From NCBI GenBank assembly GCA_016710335.1, contig JADJXQ010000013.1, forward strand, positions 1-47,206: 47,206 nt of DNA, in the 5' to 3' direction. The notes below the pieces were generated by a model. The model was not told the DNA's origin. It saw nothing but the letters and a program-made list of their open reading frames with translations, and made no database searches. The DNA comes from Rhodospirillales bacterium. Lineage in GTDB: Bacteria > Pseudomonadota > Alphaproteobacteria > Rhodospirillales > Defluviicoccaceae. The translations under genes and the position numbers were made by a program. Of this stretch, positions 17,640 through 28,344 are shown in pieces (within the stretch, counting starts at the first letter, position 1; every line of letters begins with the position of its first letter).

Positions 17640-20483
17640 TCACGCGCGGCGCCGTTCGCCGACGGATGTAAGGTGCGGGCGCAGGTAGCGGCCGGTGTGG
17701 CTGGCGGCGACGGCGGCAACCTCCTCCGGGGTGCCTGCGGCGACGATGTGGCCGCCACCGGAGCCTCCCTCGGGTCCGAGGTCGACGACCCAGTCGGCGG
17801 TCTTGATGACTTCGAGATTGTGCTCGATGACGACGACCGTGTTGCCGGTATCGACCAGCGCGTGCAGCACCTCCAACAGCTTGCGGACGTCGTCGAAATG
17901 CAGCCCCGTGGTCGGCTCGTCCAGGATATAGAGGGTGCGGCCGGTAGCGCGCTTCGACAATTCCTTGGCGAGCTTGACCCGCTGCGCTTCGCCGCCGGAA
18001 AGCGTCGTCGCCTGTTGGCCGAGGTGAATGTAGCCGAGGCCGACCCGCTCTAGGGTGGCAAGCTTGTCGCGGATCGCCGGCACCGCCTTGAAGAAGTTCC
18101 GCCCCTCCTCCACCGTCATGTCGAGGACGTCGGCGATCGACTTGTTGCGGAATGAGATTTCCAGCGTTTCCCTGTTGTAGCGTCGGCCGTGGCATTCGCT
18201 GCATTGGACGTAGACGTCCGGCAGGAAATGCATTTCGATCTTGATGACGCCGTCGCCCTGACAGGCCTCGCAGCGCCCGCCCTTGACGTTGAACGAGAAG
18301 CGCCCCGGCTTGTAGCCGCGGACCTTGGCCTCCGGCAGCGCGCTGAACCAGTCGCGGATCGGCGTGAACGCACCGGTGTACGTGGCCGGGTTGGAGCGCG
18401 GGGTGCGGCCGATCGGCGACTGGTCGATATCGATCACCTTGTCGATTCGCTCGATGCCGTCGATGCGCTCGTGCGGCCCCGGATGCACGCGGGCGCCGTG
18501 CAGTCGGCGGGCCAGGGCCGGATAGAGGGTGTTGATCACCAGGCTCGATTTTCCGCTGCCGGAGACGCCGGTGACGGCGGTGAACGTGCCGAGGGGGATC
18601 GAAACGCTGACGTCCTGCAGGTTGTTGGCGCGGGCGCCAATGACGGCCAGGGCGCGATCCTTAAGGAGACGCCGCCGCTGCGCCGGCAGGGGAATGGCGC
18701 GTTTGCCGGTGAGATATAGCCCGGTCAGGCTGTGGGGGTCGGCCATGATGGCCCCCGGCGTTCCGCACGACACCACTTCGCCGCCGTGGATGCCGGCGCC
18801 GGGGCCCATGTCGATGACATGATCGGCGGCGCTGATCGCTTCCTCGTCGTGCTCGACCACGATGACGGTGTTGCCGAGGTCGCGGAGCCGCTTCAGCGCC
18901 TCGAGCAGACGCCCGTTGTCGCGCTGGTGAAGGCCGATGGACGGTTCGTCGAGAACATAAAGCACCCCGGTCAGCCCCGAGCCGATCTGCGACGCGAGGC
19001 GGATGCGCTGGCTTTCACCGCCGGACAGCGTGCCCGACGCCCGCGCCAGGGTAAGATACTCGAGCCCGACGTTGCCAAGAAACCCAAGGCGTTCGTTGAT
19101 CTCGCGGAGGATGCGCCGCGCGATCTCCCGGCGCTGCTCCGTGAGGCTGGCTTCGGCCTCGTGGAACCACCGGGCCGCGGTGTCGATCGGCAGGTCGGTG
19201 ACGGCGCTGATGTCGAGGCCGGCGATCTTCACCGCCAGCGCCTCAGGCTTCAGGCGCTTTCCGGCGCAGGTTTCGCAGGTGCTGACCGTCTGGTAGCGGC
19301 CAAGCTCGTCGCGGATCCACGCCGAGTCGGTCTCCTTCCAGCGGCGCTCCATGTTGGGGATCACCCCCTCGAACGGCTTGCGGATCTCGTAGGAGCGGAT
19401 GCCGTCGTTGTAGCTGATGGTCACCGGATCGCCGGAGCCGAACAGCACGATCCGGCGAATGTCTTCGGGAAGCTCCCGGTAGGGCATGCGCAGGTCGAAG
19501 GCGTAGTGCGCCGACAGGCTGGTCAGGGTCTGGCGGTAGTACTGGGAGGTGGAGTTGGCCCACGGAGCTATGGCGCCGTCGGCCAACGACAGGCGGTCGT
19601 CCGGCACCACCAACTCGGGATCGAAGAACATCTCGGTGCCGAGGCCGTCGCAGGCCGGGCAAGCGCCGAACGGATTGTTGAACGAGAACAGCCGCGGTTC
19701 GATCTCGTCGATGGTAAAGCCGGACACTGGGCAGGCGAATTTGGCGGAAAAGGCGATGCGCTCGCCGCTCTCCACGTCTTCGACGAAGGCCAGGCCGTCG
19801 GCGAGCCCAAGCGCCGTCTCGAAGCCCTCCGCGAGGCGCGGGGCCAATGCGTCGCGGACGACGATGCGGTCCACCACCACCTCGATGTCGTGCTTGCGCT
19901 TCTTGTCGAGCGCCGGCACTGCGTCGATGGGGTGAATGTCGCCGTCCACCTTGACCCGCTGGAAGCCGCGCTTCAGTAGGTCCTGCAACTCCTTCCGATA
20001 CTCGCCCTTGCGGCCGCGGACGATCGGCGCAAGAAGCAACAATCGCGTCCCTTCGGGCATGGCGATGACCCGGTCGACCATCTGGCTGACGGTCTGGCTC
20101 TCGATGGGGAGGCCGGTCGCCGGCGAATGCGGAACGCCGACCCGCGCCCACAGGAGGCGCATGTAGTCGTAGATCTCGGTGACCGTGCCGACCGTGGAGC
20201 GCGGATTGCGCGACGTGGTCTTCTGCTCGATGGAGATCGCCGGCGACAGGCCCTCGATGGAGTCGACGTCCGGCTTCTGCATCAGCTCCAGGAATTGCCG
20301 CGCGTAGGCCGACAGCGATTCGACGTAGCGGCGCTGCCCTTCGGCGTAGATGGTGTCGAACGCCAGCGACGACTTGCCGGAGCCGGACAGGCCGGTGATG
20401 ACGGTGAGGCGGTCCCGCGGGATCTCCACGTCGACGTTCTTCAGGTTGTGCTCGCGGGCGCCGCGAACGACGATGGTGTCCAT
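17640..20483 (-). CDS. uvrA: Excinuclease ABC subunit A
   Basis: Damage-recognition ATPase of nucleotide excision repair, 947 residues (E. coli 940). It has two ABC modules: Walker A GLSGSGKSS and GVSGSGKSS, and two LSGGE signatures (SGTLSGGESQRIRLA and TTLSGGEAQRVKLA). Zinc-module cysteine pairs are seen in CPAC, CETC, CEAC and CSEC. The ATG at 20483 gives the standard MDTIVVRGAREHNLKNV; longer in-frame starts add an unrelated leader. It lies upstream of the aminotransferase. No LexA box was identified. Confidence 0.97.
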   Translation of the reverse strand: MDTIVVRGAREHNLKNVDVEIPRDRLTVITGLSGSGKSSLAFDTIYAEGQRRYVESLSAYARQFLELMQKPDVDSIEGLSPAISIEQKTTSRNPRSTVGTVTEIYDYMRLLWARVGVPHSPATGLPIESQTVSQMVDRVIAMPEGTRLLLLAPIVRGRKGEYRKELQDLLKRGFQRVKVDGDIHPIDAVPALDKKRKHDIEVVVDRIVVRDALAPRLAEGFETALGLADGLAFVEDVESGERIAFSAKFACPVSGFTIDEIEPRLFSFNNPFGACPACDGLGTEMFFDPELVVPDDRLSLADGAIAPWANSTSQYYRQTLTSLSAHYAFDLRMPYRELPEDIRRIVLFGSGDPVTISYNDGIRSYEIRKPFEGVIPNMERRWKETDSAWIRDELGRYQTVSTCETCAGKRLKPEALAVKIAGLDISAVTDLPIDTAARWFHEAEASLTEQRREIARRILREINERLGFLGNVGLEYLTLARASGTLSGGESQRIRLASQIGSGLTGVLYVLDEPSIGLHQRDNGRLLEALKRLRDLGNTVIVVEHDEEAISAADHVIDMGPGAGIHGGEVVSCGTPGAIMADPHSLTGLYLTGKRAIPLPAQRRRLLKDRALAVIGARANNLQDVSVSIPLGTFTAVTGVSGSGKSSLVINTLYPALARRLHGARVHPGPHERIDGIERIDKVIDIDQSPIGRTPRSNPATYTGAFTPIRDWFSALPEAKVRGYKPGRFSFNVKGGRCEACQGDGVIKIEMHFLPDVYVQCSECHGRRYNRETLEISFRNKSIADVLDMTVEEGRNFFKAVPAIRDKLATLERVGLGYIHLGQQATTLSGGEAQRVKLAKELSKRATGRTLYILDEPTTGLHFDDVRKLLEVLHALVDTGNTVVVIEHNLEVIKTADWVVDLGPEGGSGGGHIVAAGTPEEVAAVAASHTGRYLRPHLTSVGERRRA

Positions 20484-20639
20484 GACAGCTCCGGCGGGCT
20501 CGCGAGATCTCTCGCCATCATATAGTCCTGCCGGCGCATCCCCGACAACCGAATGCACGTATTCCAGCGGCGCGCACTGCGAACTGTCACCACAGCCGAA
20601 GATCAATCAGCTGTCTGGGGCGTGGTGGTGGCGAAATAG

Positions 20640-20671
20640 GAGACGGCCCCTCTTGACCGGGGAGCCGTCTC
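20640..20671 (-). terminator. Hairpin downstream of CTERM-protein gene
   Basis: On the minus strand GAGACGGCTCCCC pairs with GGGGCCGTCTC across an 8-base loop, with one bulged position, 27 bases after the stop at 20698. The following bases (CTATTTCG) are only mildly T-rich, so this is a moderate terminator candidate. Confidence 0.5.
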
Positions 20672-20697
20672 GAAATCAACCAACTGACTCGGGCCCG

Positions 20698-21447
20698 CTA
20701 TTTCCGTCGGCGGCGGACGATGCCGAGACCGAGCAAAGCCGAGGCGAACAAAGGCAGCGCAGCCGGAACCGGAATAGGCGCCACCGGCCCCGGTCCGCTG
20801 CCGGGATCCAAACCGGGGGTGCCCGGCGGGTCGGGCAGGCCGGCAGTCGGCGGTGGAGTGGCGCCTGGCGGCGTCGACGGGCCCGAGTCCAAAGCCAAGA
20901 CGGGCGCCAAATCGAGCTTCCCACCGGTGGCGCTGAACGCATCCTGCACATCTACGGCACCGACCGGGCTGCCGCCAATGCTCCCGAACAATACGGAGAA
21001 CGCAGGGAGAGACGTTGGTTCGCCTGTGGCATTATCGGGAAGGCGTTCCACAGTATCGAAAGCGATTACGCTGTTCCCGTCGAAGGGGATGGCCGAATTC
21101 CCAATCGAAAAAGCCAGGCTGGCCCCTTTGTCGAATTTCGTCGCCTCTGAGCCGTTCCACGTGAAGCCCGCACCTGACGGGACAATGAACTTGTCTCCGT
21201 TCAGCAAGCCGCCCGGGGTGTTGACGCTGAAGTCCGTAATGGCAAACCTTGTAGGCAACGGACCTGTTTTCGCCTGTTCGAGCGTTCCGTCGGTGACCAG
21301 GGTGCCGACCTGTCGGCCTGAGCAACAGAATGAGTTCGGATTGTCGAATCCCCAACTCCATTGCGTTGCGGCGTTCGCAGTGTCAACGGCGGATACGAAC
21401 AGGCCGGCCAACGCAAAAACGCCTACCGCGGTATGTCGTCGCACCAT
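20698..21447 (-). CDS. Exported protein with VPLPA/PEP-CTERM-like sorting signal
   Basis: 249 residues: a signal peptide ending near VDTANA, a beta-rich secreted domain of about 150 residues (two adjacent cysteines in NSFCCSGRQVG), a proline/glycine-rich linker (near residues 185-220), then PVPAALPLFASALLGLGIVRRRRK. That C-terminus is the tripartite motif, hydrophobic helix and arginine cluster used by exosortase-type sorting. Target location would be the outer surface or extracellular matrix. No exosortase is in the window. Domain function unknown. Confidence 0.75.
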   Translation of the reverse strand: MVRRHTAVGVFALAGLFVSAVDTANAATQWSWGFDNPNSFCCSGRQVGTLVTDGTLEQAKTGPLPTRFAITDFSVNTPGGLLNGDKFIVPSGAGFTWNGSEATKFDKGASLAFSIGNSAIPFDGNSVIAFDTVERLPDNATGEPTSLPAFSVLFGSIGGSPVGAVDVQDAFSATGGKLDLAPVLALDSGPSTPPGATPPPTAGLPDPPGTPGLDPGSGPGPVAPIPVPAALPLFASALLGLGIVRRRRK

Positions 21448-21653
21448 GACGCGTCATCCTCTCAGCCCCTGTCAACCAGCATTGGTAATCGCTGATAGGT
21501 TTCGACCAAGCCTTTCCAAAATAAGGCTGGATTCGAATAGTTAAGAAGTCAAGCAAGAAAAAATCTGCTTATCCACGACAGGCCACGACGCGGATTGCAC
21601 ACTTTATATATGTTATTTTAATAAAACAACATGGACAACATGCATTTTTAGGT

Positions 21654-21682
21654 TTGACAACGCATAAAAAGTGTACAATATT
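21654..21682 (+). promoter_or_regulatory. Probable sigma-70 promoter for the sulfate assimilation operon
   Basis: TTGACA at 21654-21659, a 17-base spacer, then AATATT at 21677-21682 (TACAAT overlaps slightly upstream). It lies in the most AT-rich stretch of the window (about 21540-21690), 40-60 bases before the DUF2849 start. No regulator site was identified. The rest of the 273-base gap from 21448 shows no gene. Confidence 0.55.
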
Positions 21683-21720
21683 AGACGGTCAGGGTAGCGC
21701 TTTGTGCACATGAAGGTCTG

Positions 21721-22039
21721 GTGGCGATGAAGGAACAGGTCGTGACGGCAAACCGGCTGGCTGACGGACGGGTTGTGTATCTGGCGGGAAGTGGCGACTG
21801 GTCGTCTCGTATCGGCGACAGCCAGGTTGCCGCCGACCCGGACACCGCCGCTCAGATTATGGCGACGGCCGACGCGGCCGCGGCGCAGCAGATCGTCGTC
21901 GAGCCATACCTCATTCCGGTGGTCACGGAGAACGGCTTGGTGCGCCCGATCCGCTATCGCGAGCGCATTCGCGCCGGCGGCCCGTCCGTCCAGCCCGCTT
22001 CTTCAGCGCAGGCGAAAGATGCCGCACCTGGAGGCCACC

Positions 22040-22053
<14 letters not shown>
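21721..22053 (+). CDS. DUF2849 family protein
   Basis: 110 residues; contains VTANRLADGRVVYLAGSGDWS and VEPYLIPVVTENGLVRPIRYRERIR, the recognised DUF2849 pattern. Such genes sit directly before sulfite reductase in many alphaproteobacteria, as here, and an accessory role in sulfite reduction is presumed but unproven. GTG at 21721 or ATG at 21727 could be the start. Its 3' end overlaps cysI. Confidence 0.82.
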
Positions 22054-23681
<1,628 letters not shown>

Positions 23682-23695
<14 letters not shown>

Positions 23696-24185
23696 ACACA
23701 GCCGGGTCGTCGACGATCCGTGGATCCCGGTCGCCGACGACGGGCCGCTGCCGGCCGCTGGACCGGTGCTGGTGTCGCTGGCCCGCTGGCGAAGTGACCG
23801 GGACGCGCTGATCGGCCGGGGCGAGCCGCTCGGCGTACGGCTGGCCAGCCACGAAACGGCACCCGAGATCGCCGCAGACCTTCCGCATTTGGCGCTGGTC
23901 GCCATCACCTTCCCAACCTACCGCGACGGCCGCGGCTACACCACGGCGCGGCTCCTGCGCCAAAGGCACCGATTCCAGGGCGAGCTTCGCGCCGTCGGCA
24001 ACGTGTTGCGCGATCAGTTCCTGTTCCTGCAGCGGTGCGGCTTCGACGCCTACGATGTCGCCAAGGACGCGGACGTGGCCGCCTGGCGGGCGGCGATCGA
24101 GGAGATGTCGGTATGGTATCAACCGGCCGCCGACCACCGCGTTCCCGCGGTGCGCCGCCGCCACCTGCGCGAGGCCGCGGAATGA
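23682..24185 (+). CDS. DUF934 family protein, sulfite reduction accessory
   Basis: 167 residues: DDGPLPAAGPVLVSLARW, LGVRLASHETAPEIAADLPHL, ITFPTYRDGRGYTTARLLRQR, GELRAVGNVLRDQFLFLQRCGFDAY are the DUF934 signature segments. It is always near cysI in alpha- and betaproteobacteria and is annotated as probably involved in sulfite reduction, with no defined biochemistry. It begins inside the last 14 bases of cysI and shares ATGA with cysH. Confidence 0.9.
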
Positions 24186-24955
24186 CCTGCGGCACCGCCG
24201 CCGCACGGGCCTGGGGAGAGGACGAGGCGCCGCTCCAGTTGGCGCAGCGCGTCGAGTCCCTCGCCCGACGCTATGAAAGCGTTGATACCGCTGCGCTCGT
24301 CTCCGCCATGGTGCGCGACGAGTTTCCCGGCCGCATCGCCCTGGTCTCGTCGTTCGGCGCGGAGTCGGCGGTCCTCCTGCACATGGTCGCCGCGGTCGAA
24401 CCGGCAACGCCGGTGATCTTTCTCGATACCGGCAAGCTGTTCGGCGAAACCCGTCGCTATCGGAATGCTCTGATTGCGCGCCTCGGCCTCACCGGCGTCC
24501 GCAGCGTAACGCCCGATCCCGGCCGCGTCTCCGACCTCGATGGCGACGGCGTGCTGTGGTACGGCAACCCGGACATGTGCTGCTACATCCGCAAGGTGGA
24601 GCCGCTGCAGCGGGCTCTTGCCGGTTTCGACGCCCGCATCACCGGTCGCAAAAGCTTTCACGGCGGCGCCCGCGCTGGCCTGCCGCTGGTTGAAACCGAC
24701 GACGGCGGCCGCATCAAGATCAACCCGCTGGCCCGCTGGACTGCGAACGACGTGAAGCGCTATTTCACGGCGCACGACCTCCCCCTTCATCCGCTGGTCG
24801 CCGACGGTTTCCTGTCGATTGGCTGCATGCCTTGCACCGACCGGGTCCAACCCGGGGAAGACGTGCGCGCCGGCCGCTGGCGCGGCCGCGACAAGACGGA
24901 ATGCGGCATCCACCTCCCCCTCGGCCGCTGGAAACCCTTCGACAGCGGGATTTGA
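24182..24955 (+). CDS. cysH: Adenylylsulfate (APS) reductase, [4Fe-4S] type
   Basis: Thioredoxin- or glutathione-linked reduction of activated sulfate to sulfite, 257 residues. The PP-loop-like SSFGAESAVLLHM and the GRKSFHGGAR segment identify the family. The pair C133-C134 (MCCYIRKVEPL) and C215xxC218 (CMPC) are the four ligands of the iron-sulfur cluster, which marks the APS-using rather than PAPS-using class. The catalytic C-terminal segment TECGIHLPLGR is present. Last gene of the operon. Confidence 0.93.
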   Translation: MTCGTAAARAWGEDEAPLQLAQRVESLARRYESVDTAALVSAMVRDEFPGRIALVSSFGAESAVLLHMVAAVEPATPVIFLDTGKLFGETRRYRNALIARLGLTGVRSVTPDPGRVSDLDGDGVLWYGNPDMCCYIRKVEPLQRALAGFDARITGRKSFHGGARAGLPLVETDDGGRIKINPLARWTANDVKRYFTAHDLPLHPLVADGFLSIGCMPCTDRVQPGEDVRAGRWRGRDKTECGIHLPLGRWKPFDSGI

Positions 24956-25032
24956 ATCCGGGCGGGAGCGGGGAACCCCTCCTTCCCTCCACGGTTCCAA
25001 TGAGCTCGGCGAAGCAGGTCGGCGCGTCATCT

Positions 25033-25938
25033 TTACCCCGGCGGGGCGAACACCGTCATCGCGGCCGGCACGACCCGGAAGTCGGCGGGAGTTTCGGAAA
25101 CCACTTCCCCGTCCACGTTAATGCGCATCGGCCGGTCGGTCTCGATGCGGATGTGGGAGCCGCGGAGAAGCTTGATCGCGTCGACCATGCGGTGCTTGCC
25201 CCACTTTATGACCGGGAACAGCGTCATCAGCCGCCAGATCGAGTTCGGCGACAAGGAGTAGAGATCGAGGCAGCCGTCGTCGATGCGGGCATCGTCGACG
25301 ATGGTCAGGCCGCCGCCGTAGTGGACGCCGTTACCGACGGCGATCTGGATCGAGCGAAACGTGTGGTGCTCGCCGTCGCACTCGATCTCCGCTGTGAACC
25401 GGGTCGATTTCTGTAGTGCCTCCCACGCGTGGCCGAGGTAGCCGAGCACGCCCCATCGGCGCTTGGCCTCCCCGGACAGGCGAGCGGCAATCGAGACGCT
25501 GATGCCCATGCTGGCGACGTTGAAGAAGTGCTTGCCGTTGACCCATCCGAGGTCTATGCGCCGCGTCTTGCCGGCAGCGATGATGGTGCACGCCTGACGG
25601 ACGTTGACCGGAATGGCCAGCGTCCGCGCCAGGTCGTTGGCGTTGCCCATGGGAATGATGCCGAGCGGCCGGTCGCAAGCGAGAACGGCTTCGATGGCGT
25701 GAGAGAGGGTTCCGTCGCCGCCGCCGATCACCACCATGTCGTAGTCGGCGCCGTGGCGGCGGATGATGTCCGGAATGCGGGTCGGGTCGCGGACGAAGTT
25801 CGCGGAGACCTCGATGTCGGCGTCCTCGAGGATCTTCAGGCCAAATTCGAACGTGCCGGTACCGCGCGTGCCTTTGCGGTTAATGACCACCAGCGCCTGA
25901 CGATGCCCGTTGCCGGCGGGGCGATGTACGGTTTCCAT
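25033..25938 (-). CDS. YegS/DAGK-type lipid kinase
   Basis: 301 residues. The nucleotide-binding GGGDGTLSHAIEA motif and IIPMGNANDLARTL are diagnostic of the diacylglycerol/sphingosine kinase catalytic domain. VGNGVHYGGGL and DDGCLDLYSLSP fit the C-terminal beta domain. It probably phosphorylates a membrane lipid such as diacylglycerol or phosphatidylglycerol, cytoplasmic and membrane-associated. It lies downstream of glnA with a terminator between, so probably a separate unit. Confidence 0.87.
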   Translation of the reverse strand: METVHRPAGNGHRQALVVINRKGTRGTGTFEFGLKILEDADIEVSANFVRDPTRIPDIIRRHGADYDMVVIGGGDGTLSHAIEAVLACDRPLGIIPMGNANDLARTLAIPVNVRQACTIIAAGKTRRIDLGWVNGKHFFNVASMGISVSIAARLSGEAKRRWGVLGYLGHAWEALQKSTRFTAEIECDGEHHTFRSIQIAVGNGVHYGGGLTIVDDARIDDGCLDLYSLSPNSIWRLMTLFPVIKWGKHRMVDAIKLLRGSHIRIETDRPMRINVDGEVVSETPADFRVVPAAMTVFAPPG

Positions 25939-26023
25939 GACTTAATGTCGTCGAACCGCGTGCCGCTGACAACGAATTGCTGCGGAGCGTCGTCTCCGAA
26001 GCCTCTTCCACAACGTGGGCGCA

Positions 26024-26052
26024 GAAAGGGCCCCGCGCGGCGGCGGAGCCCT
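26024..26052 (-). terminator. Rho-independent terminator of glnA
   Basis: On the minus strand AGGGCTCCGC (from 26052) pairs over 10 bases with GCGGGGCCCT (ending 26027), with a 6-base loop and one G-T pair, followed by TTTCT. It lies 23 bases after the glnA stop. Confidence 0.75.
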
Positions 26053-26074
26053 ATCGACGACAAAAGCCGGGTCG

Positions 26075-27496
26075 TCAGGAAGAGTAGTACATCTGCCACT
26101 CGACCGGGTGCGGGGTGTGCTCGAAGTTGTAGACCTCTTCCCACTTGAGCTGGATGTAGCCGTCGATGAGGTCATCGGAGAACACATCGCCCTTCTTGAG
26201 GAAGTCGCGGTCGGCACTGAGGGCATCGAGGGCTTCCCGCAGGGACCCGCACACGGTCGGCACGCCTTCCAGTTCCTCCGGCGGCAGGTCGTAGAGGTTC
26301 TTGTCCATCGGATCGCCCGGATGGATCTTGTTCTGGATGCCGTCCAGACCCGCCATCAGCATCGCGGCGAAGCCGAGGTAGGGATTGGCGGTCGGGTCCG
26401 GGAAACGCACCTCGACGCGCTTGGCCTTGGGGCTGGTGGCGAAGGGGATGCGGCACGAGGCCGAACGGTTGCGGGCGGAATATGCCAGCAGCACCGGCGC
26501 CTCGAAGCCCGGGATCAGCCGCTTGTAGCTGTTGGTCGAGGGGTTGGTGAAGGCGTTGATGGACTTGGCGTGCTTGATGATGCCGCCGATGTAGTAGAGC
26601 GCCGTTTCCGACAGGTCGGCGTAGCCAGAGCCGGCAAAGGTCGGCTTGCCGTCCTTCCAGATCGACTGATGCGTGTGCATGCCCGAGCCGTTGTCGCCGG
26701 CCACCGGCTTCGGCATAAAGGTCGCCGTCTTGCCGTAGGTCTGCGCCACCATATGGACGCAGTACTTGTAGATCTGCACCTGGTCGGCGGCCTTGACCAG
26801 CTCCTGGTAGGTCAGGCCAAGCTCGTGCTGGCTCGGCGCCACCTCGTGGTGGTGCTTGTCCATCACAAGGCCCATCTCCTGCATCACCGACACCATCTCG
26901 GCGCGGAGATCGTGGGCCGAGTCGACCGGCGGCACCGGGAAATAGCCGCCCTTGACGGGCGGCCGATGGCCGGCGTTGCCCTCGGCAAGCAAGCGGCCGG
27001 TGACGTAGGGGCCTTCGTTCGACGAGAATTCATAGAAGCAGTTGTGCATCTCGACGGCGAAGCGGACGTCGTCGAACACGAAGAACTCTGCCTCCGGTCC
27101 GAAATAAGCAGTGTCGCCGACGCCAGTCGAAGAGAGGTACGTTTGGGCCTTCTTGGCGAGCGAGCGGGGGTCGCGTTCGTACGGCTGCCCCGTCGACGGC
27201 TCCAGCACGTCGCAGAACAGGATCAGCATTGGCTGGGCCGCGAACGGGTCCATAACCGCGCTGGTGGCGTCCGGGATCAGCGCCATGTCCGACTCGTTGA
27301 TCGCCTTCCAGCCGGCGATTGACGATCCGTCGAACATGATGCCGTCCTGGAATGCATCGTCGTCGACGAATGACGACGTCATGGTCAGGTGCTGCCACTT
27401 GCCCTTGGGGTCGGTGAAGCGCAGATCGACGTACTTGATCTCCTGCTCCTTGATAACCCGAAATACGTCTTCGGGCGACTTGCAGTCTAAGGCCAT
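26075..27496 (-). CDS. glnA: Glutamine synthetase type I
   Basis: ATP-dependent amidation of glutamate, 473 residues, dodecameric GSI. Motifs: DGSSIAGWKAINESDM, the glutamate metal site in YFGPEAEFFVF, NGSGMHTHQS, the ATP-binding region KPVAGDNG, and NRSASCRIP. The adenylylation tyrosine is in MDKNLYDLPPEE near residue 400, so GlnE control is expected. The ATG at 27496 gives MALDCKSPEDVF; no alignable sequence lies upstream. It follows glnB by 55 bases in one operon and would assimilate ammonium released by urease. Confidence 0.97.
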   Translation of the reverse strand: MALDCKSPEDVFRVIKEQEIKYVDLRFTDPKGKWQHLTMTSSFVDDDAFQDGIMFDGSSIAGWKAINESDMALIPDATSAVMDPFAAQPMLILFCDVLEPSTGQPYERDPRSLAKKAQTYLSSTGVGDTAYFGPEAEFFVFDDVRFAVEMHNCFYEFSSNEGPYVTGRLLAEGNAGHRPPVKGGYFPVPPVDSAHDLRAEMVSVMQEMGLVMDKHHHEVAPSQHELGLTYQELVKAADQVQIYKYCVHMVAQTYGKTATFMPKPVAGDNGSGMHTHQSIWKDGKPTFAGSGYADLSETALYYIGGIIKHAKSINAFTNPSTNSYKRLIPGFEAPVLLAYSARNRSASCRIPFATSPKAKRVEVRFPDPTANPYLGFAAMLMAGLDGIQNKIHPGDPMDKNLYDLPPEELEGVPTVCGSLREALDALSADRDFLKKGDVFSDDLIDGYIQLKWEEVYNFEHTPHPVEWQMYYSS

Positions 27497-27551
27497 AAAC
27501 CCGTTCCTCTTGTCTTTGGATGCCCTGGAGTTAACAATGAGCTGCGGCGCG

Positions 27552-27890
27552 CTAGATGGCCTCAAGGCCGCGCTCGCCAGTGCGCACTCGTATAGCCTCT
27601 TCGACGGTGGAGACAAAGATTTTCCCGTCGCCGATGCGGCCCGTCTTGGCGGCGCCGGTGATCGCCTCGATAACCCGCTCGACCATGCCGTCGTCAATCA
27701 CCAGCTCGATCTTCACCTTCGGCAGGAAATCGACAACGTACTCGGCCCCGCGATAGAGCTCCGTGTGCCCCTTCTGGCGCCCGAAGCCCTTGGCTTCGAC
27801 CACGGTGATGCCTTGCAAGCCGAGTTCGTGAAGGGCCTCTTTGACCTCGTCCAGCTTGAAGGGCTTGATGATCGCCTCAACCTTTTTCAT
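27552..27890 (-). CDS. glnB: Nitrogen regulatory protein PII
   Basis: 112-residue trimeric PII signal protein sensing ATP/ADP and 2-oxoglutarate. MKKVEAIIKPFKLDEVKEAL is the canonical start. The T-loop carries the uridylylation tyrosine Y51 in YRGAEYVVDFLPKVK. The B-loop TGAAKTGRIGDGKIFV and RVRTGERG are intact. It is transcribed ahead of glnA. A candidate sigma-54 promoter about 90 bases upstream supports nitrogen control. Confidence 0.97.
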   Translation of the reverse strand: MKKVEAIIKPFKLDEVKEALHELGLQGITVVEAKGFGRQKGHTELYRGAEYVVDFLPKVKIELVIDDGMVERVIEAITGAAKTGRIGDGKIFVSTVEEAIRVRTGERGLEAI

Positions 27891-27980
27891 CCTCTGGCCC
27901 CTTTCTCGTCGATGATCGTGTGACTCGTTTGACAGAAGGCAGGCACTCCACCTCGTGCCGCCTTGCCTTGCCCCGCTTCA

Positions 27981-27997
27981 AGCACGCCCCGTGCCAA
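27981..27997 (-). promoter_or_regulatory. Candidate sigma-54 (RpoN) promoter of glnB-glnA
   Basis: On the minus strand TTGGCACGGGGCGTGCT matches the -24/-12 consensus (TTGGCACG, four bases, then TTGCT) with one mismatch, GTGCT for TTGCT. It is about 90 bases before the glnB ATG. A weak NtrC-like half-site (TTGGTG near 28115) lies further upstream. The rest of the region from 28000 to 28270 shows no supportable gene. Confidence 0.6.
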
Positions 27998-28271
27998 AGT
28001 GCGGCAAACCCGGGCGACGGCCCCTGAAAGAGGCGTACGGTAGGTGGCGGCACCGACGGTGTGTTGCGAAGCTGCCTGTCGAATAGGCATTTGACAATGC
28101 AGTGTGCAATGGGGTTGGTGGGATCCCCGCAGCGTCCGCCGTTCCACTACGTGGCACGGCGGTGTCCTTCGGTCAATGATGCAAGAGCGCCGCCGGACGG
28201 GGCGACGGGCCCGTGACGTTTGATCCGGGCGTCGGACATGATGTCTCTGATCAGCGGGCAGTCACCGCCAT

Positions 28272-28298
28272 GGAAAAACGCCGCCCGAAGGCGGCGTT
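28272..28298 (-). terminator. Rho-independent terminator downstream of OmpA-like gene
   Basis: On the minus strand AACGCCGCC, loop TTCG, GGCGGCGTT followed by TTT: a textbook tetraloop terminator. It lies about 105 bases past the OmpA-like stop, after the tandem repeats. Confidence 0.85.
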
Positions 28299-28344
28299 TC
28301 CATTAAGGCTGATACGGCGGTTGTGCGTCACCGCTTGATACCGA

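Noticed and set aside
18732..19979. Long open frame antisense to uvrA
   Set aside because: Shadow of uvrA codon bias; composition unlike a protein and no ribosome site.
28103..28122. NtrC-like site upstream of the sigma-54 promoter
   Set aside because: Only one half-site (TTGGTG) is convincing; too weak to list as a feature.
27891..28147. Minus-strand open frame (86 codons) upstream of glnB
   Set aside because: It spans the candidate sigma-54 promoter and leader, with no protein-like features.
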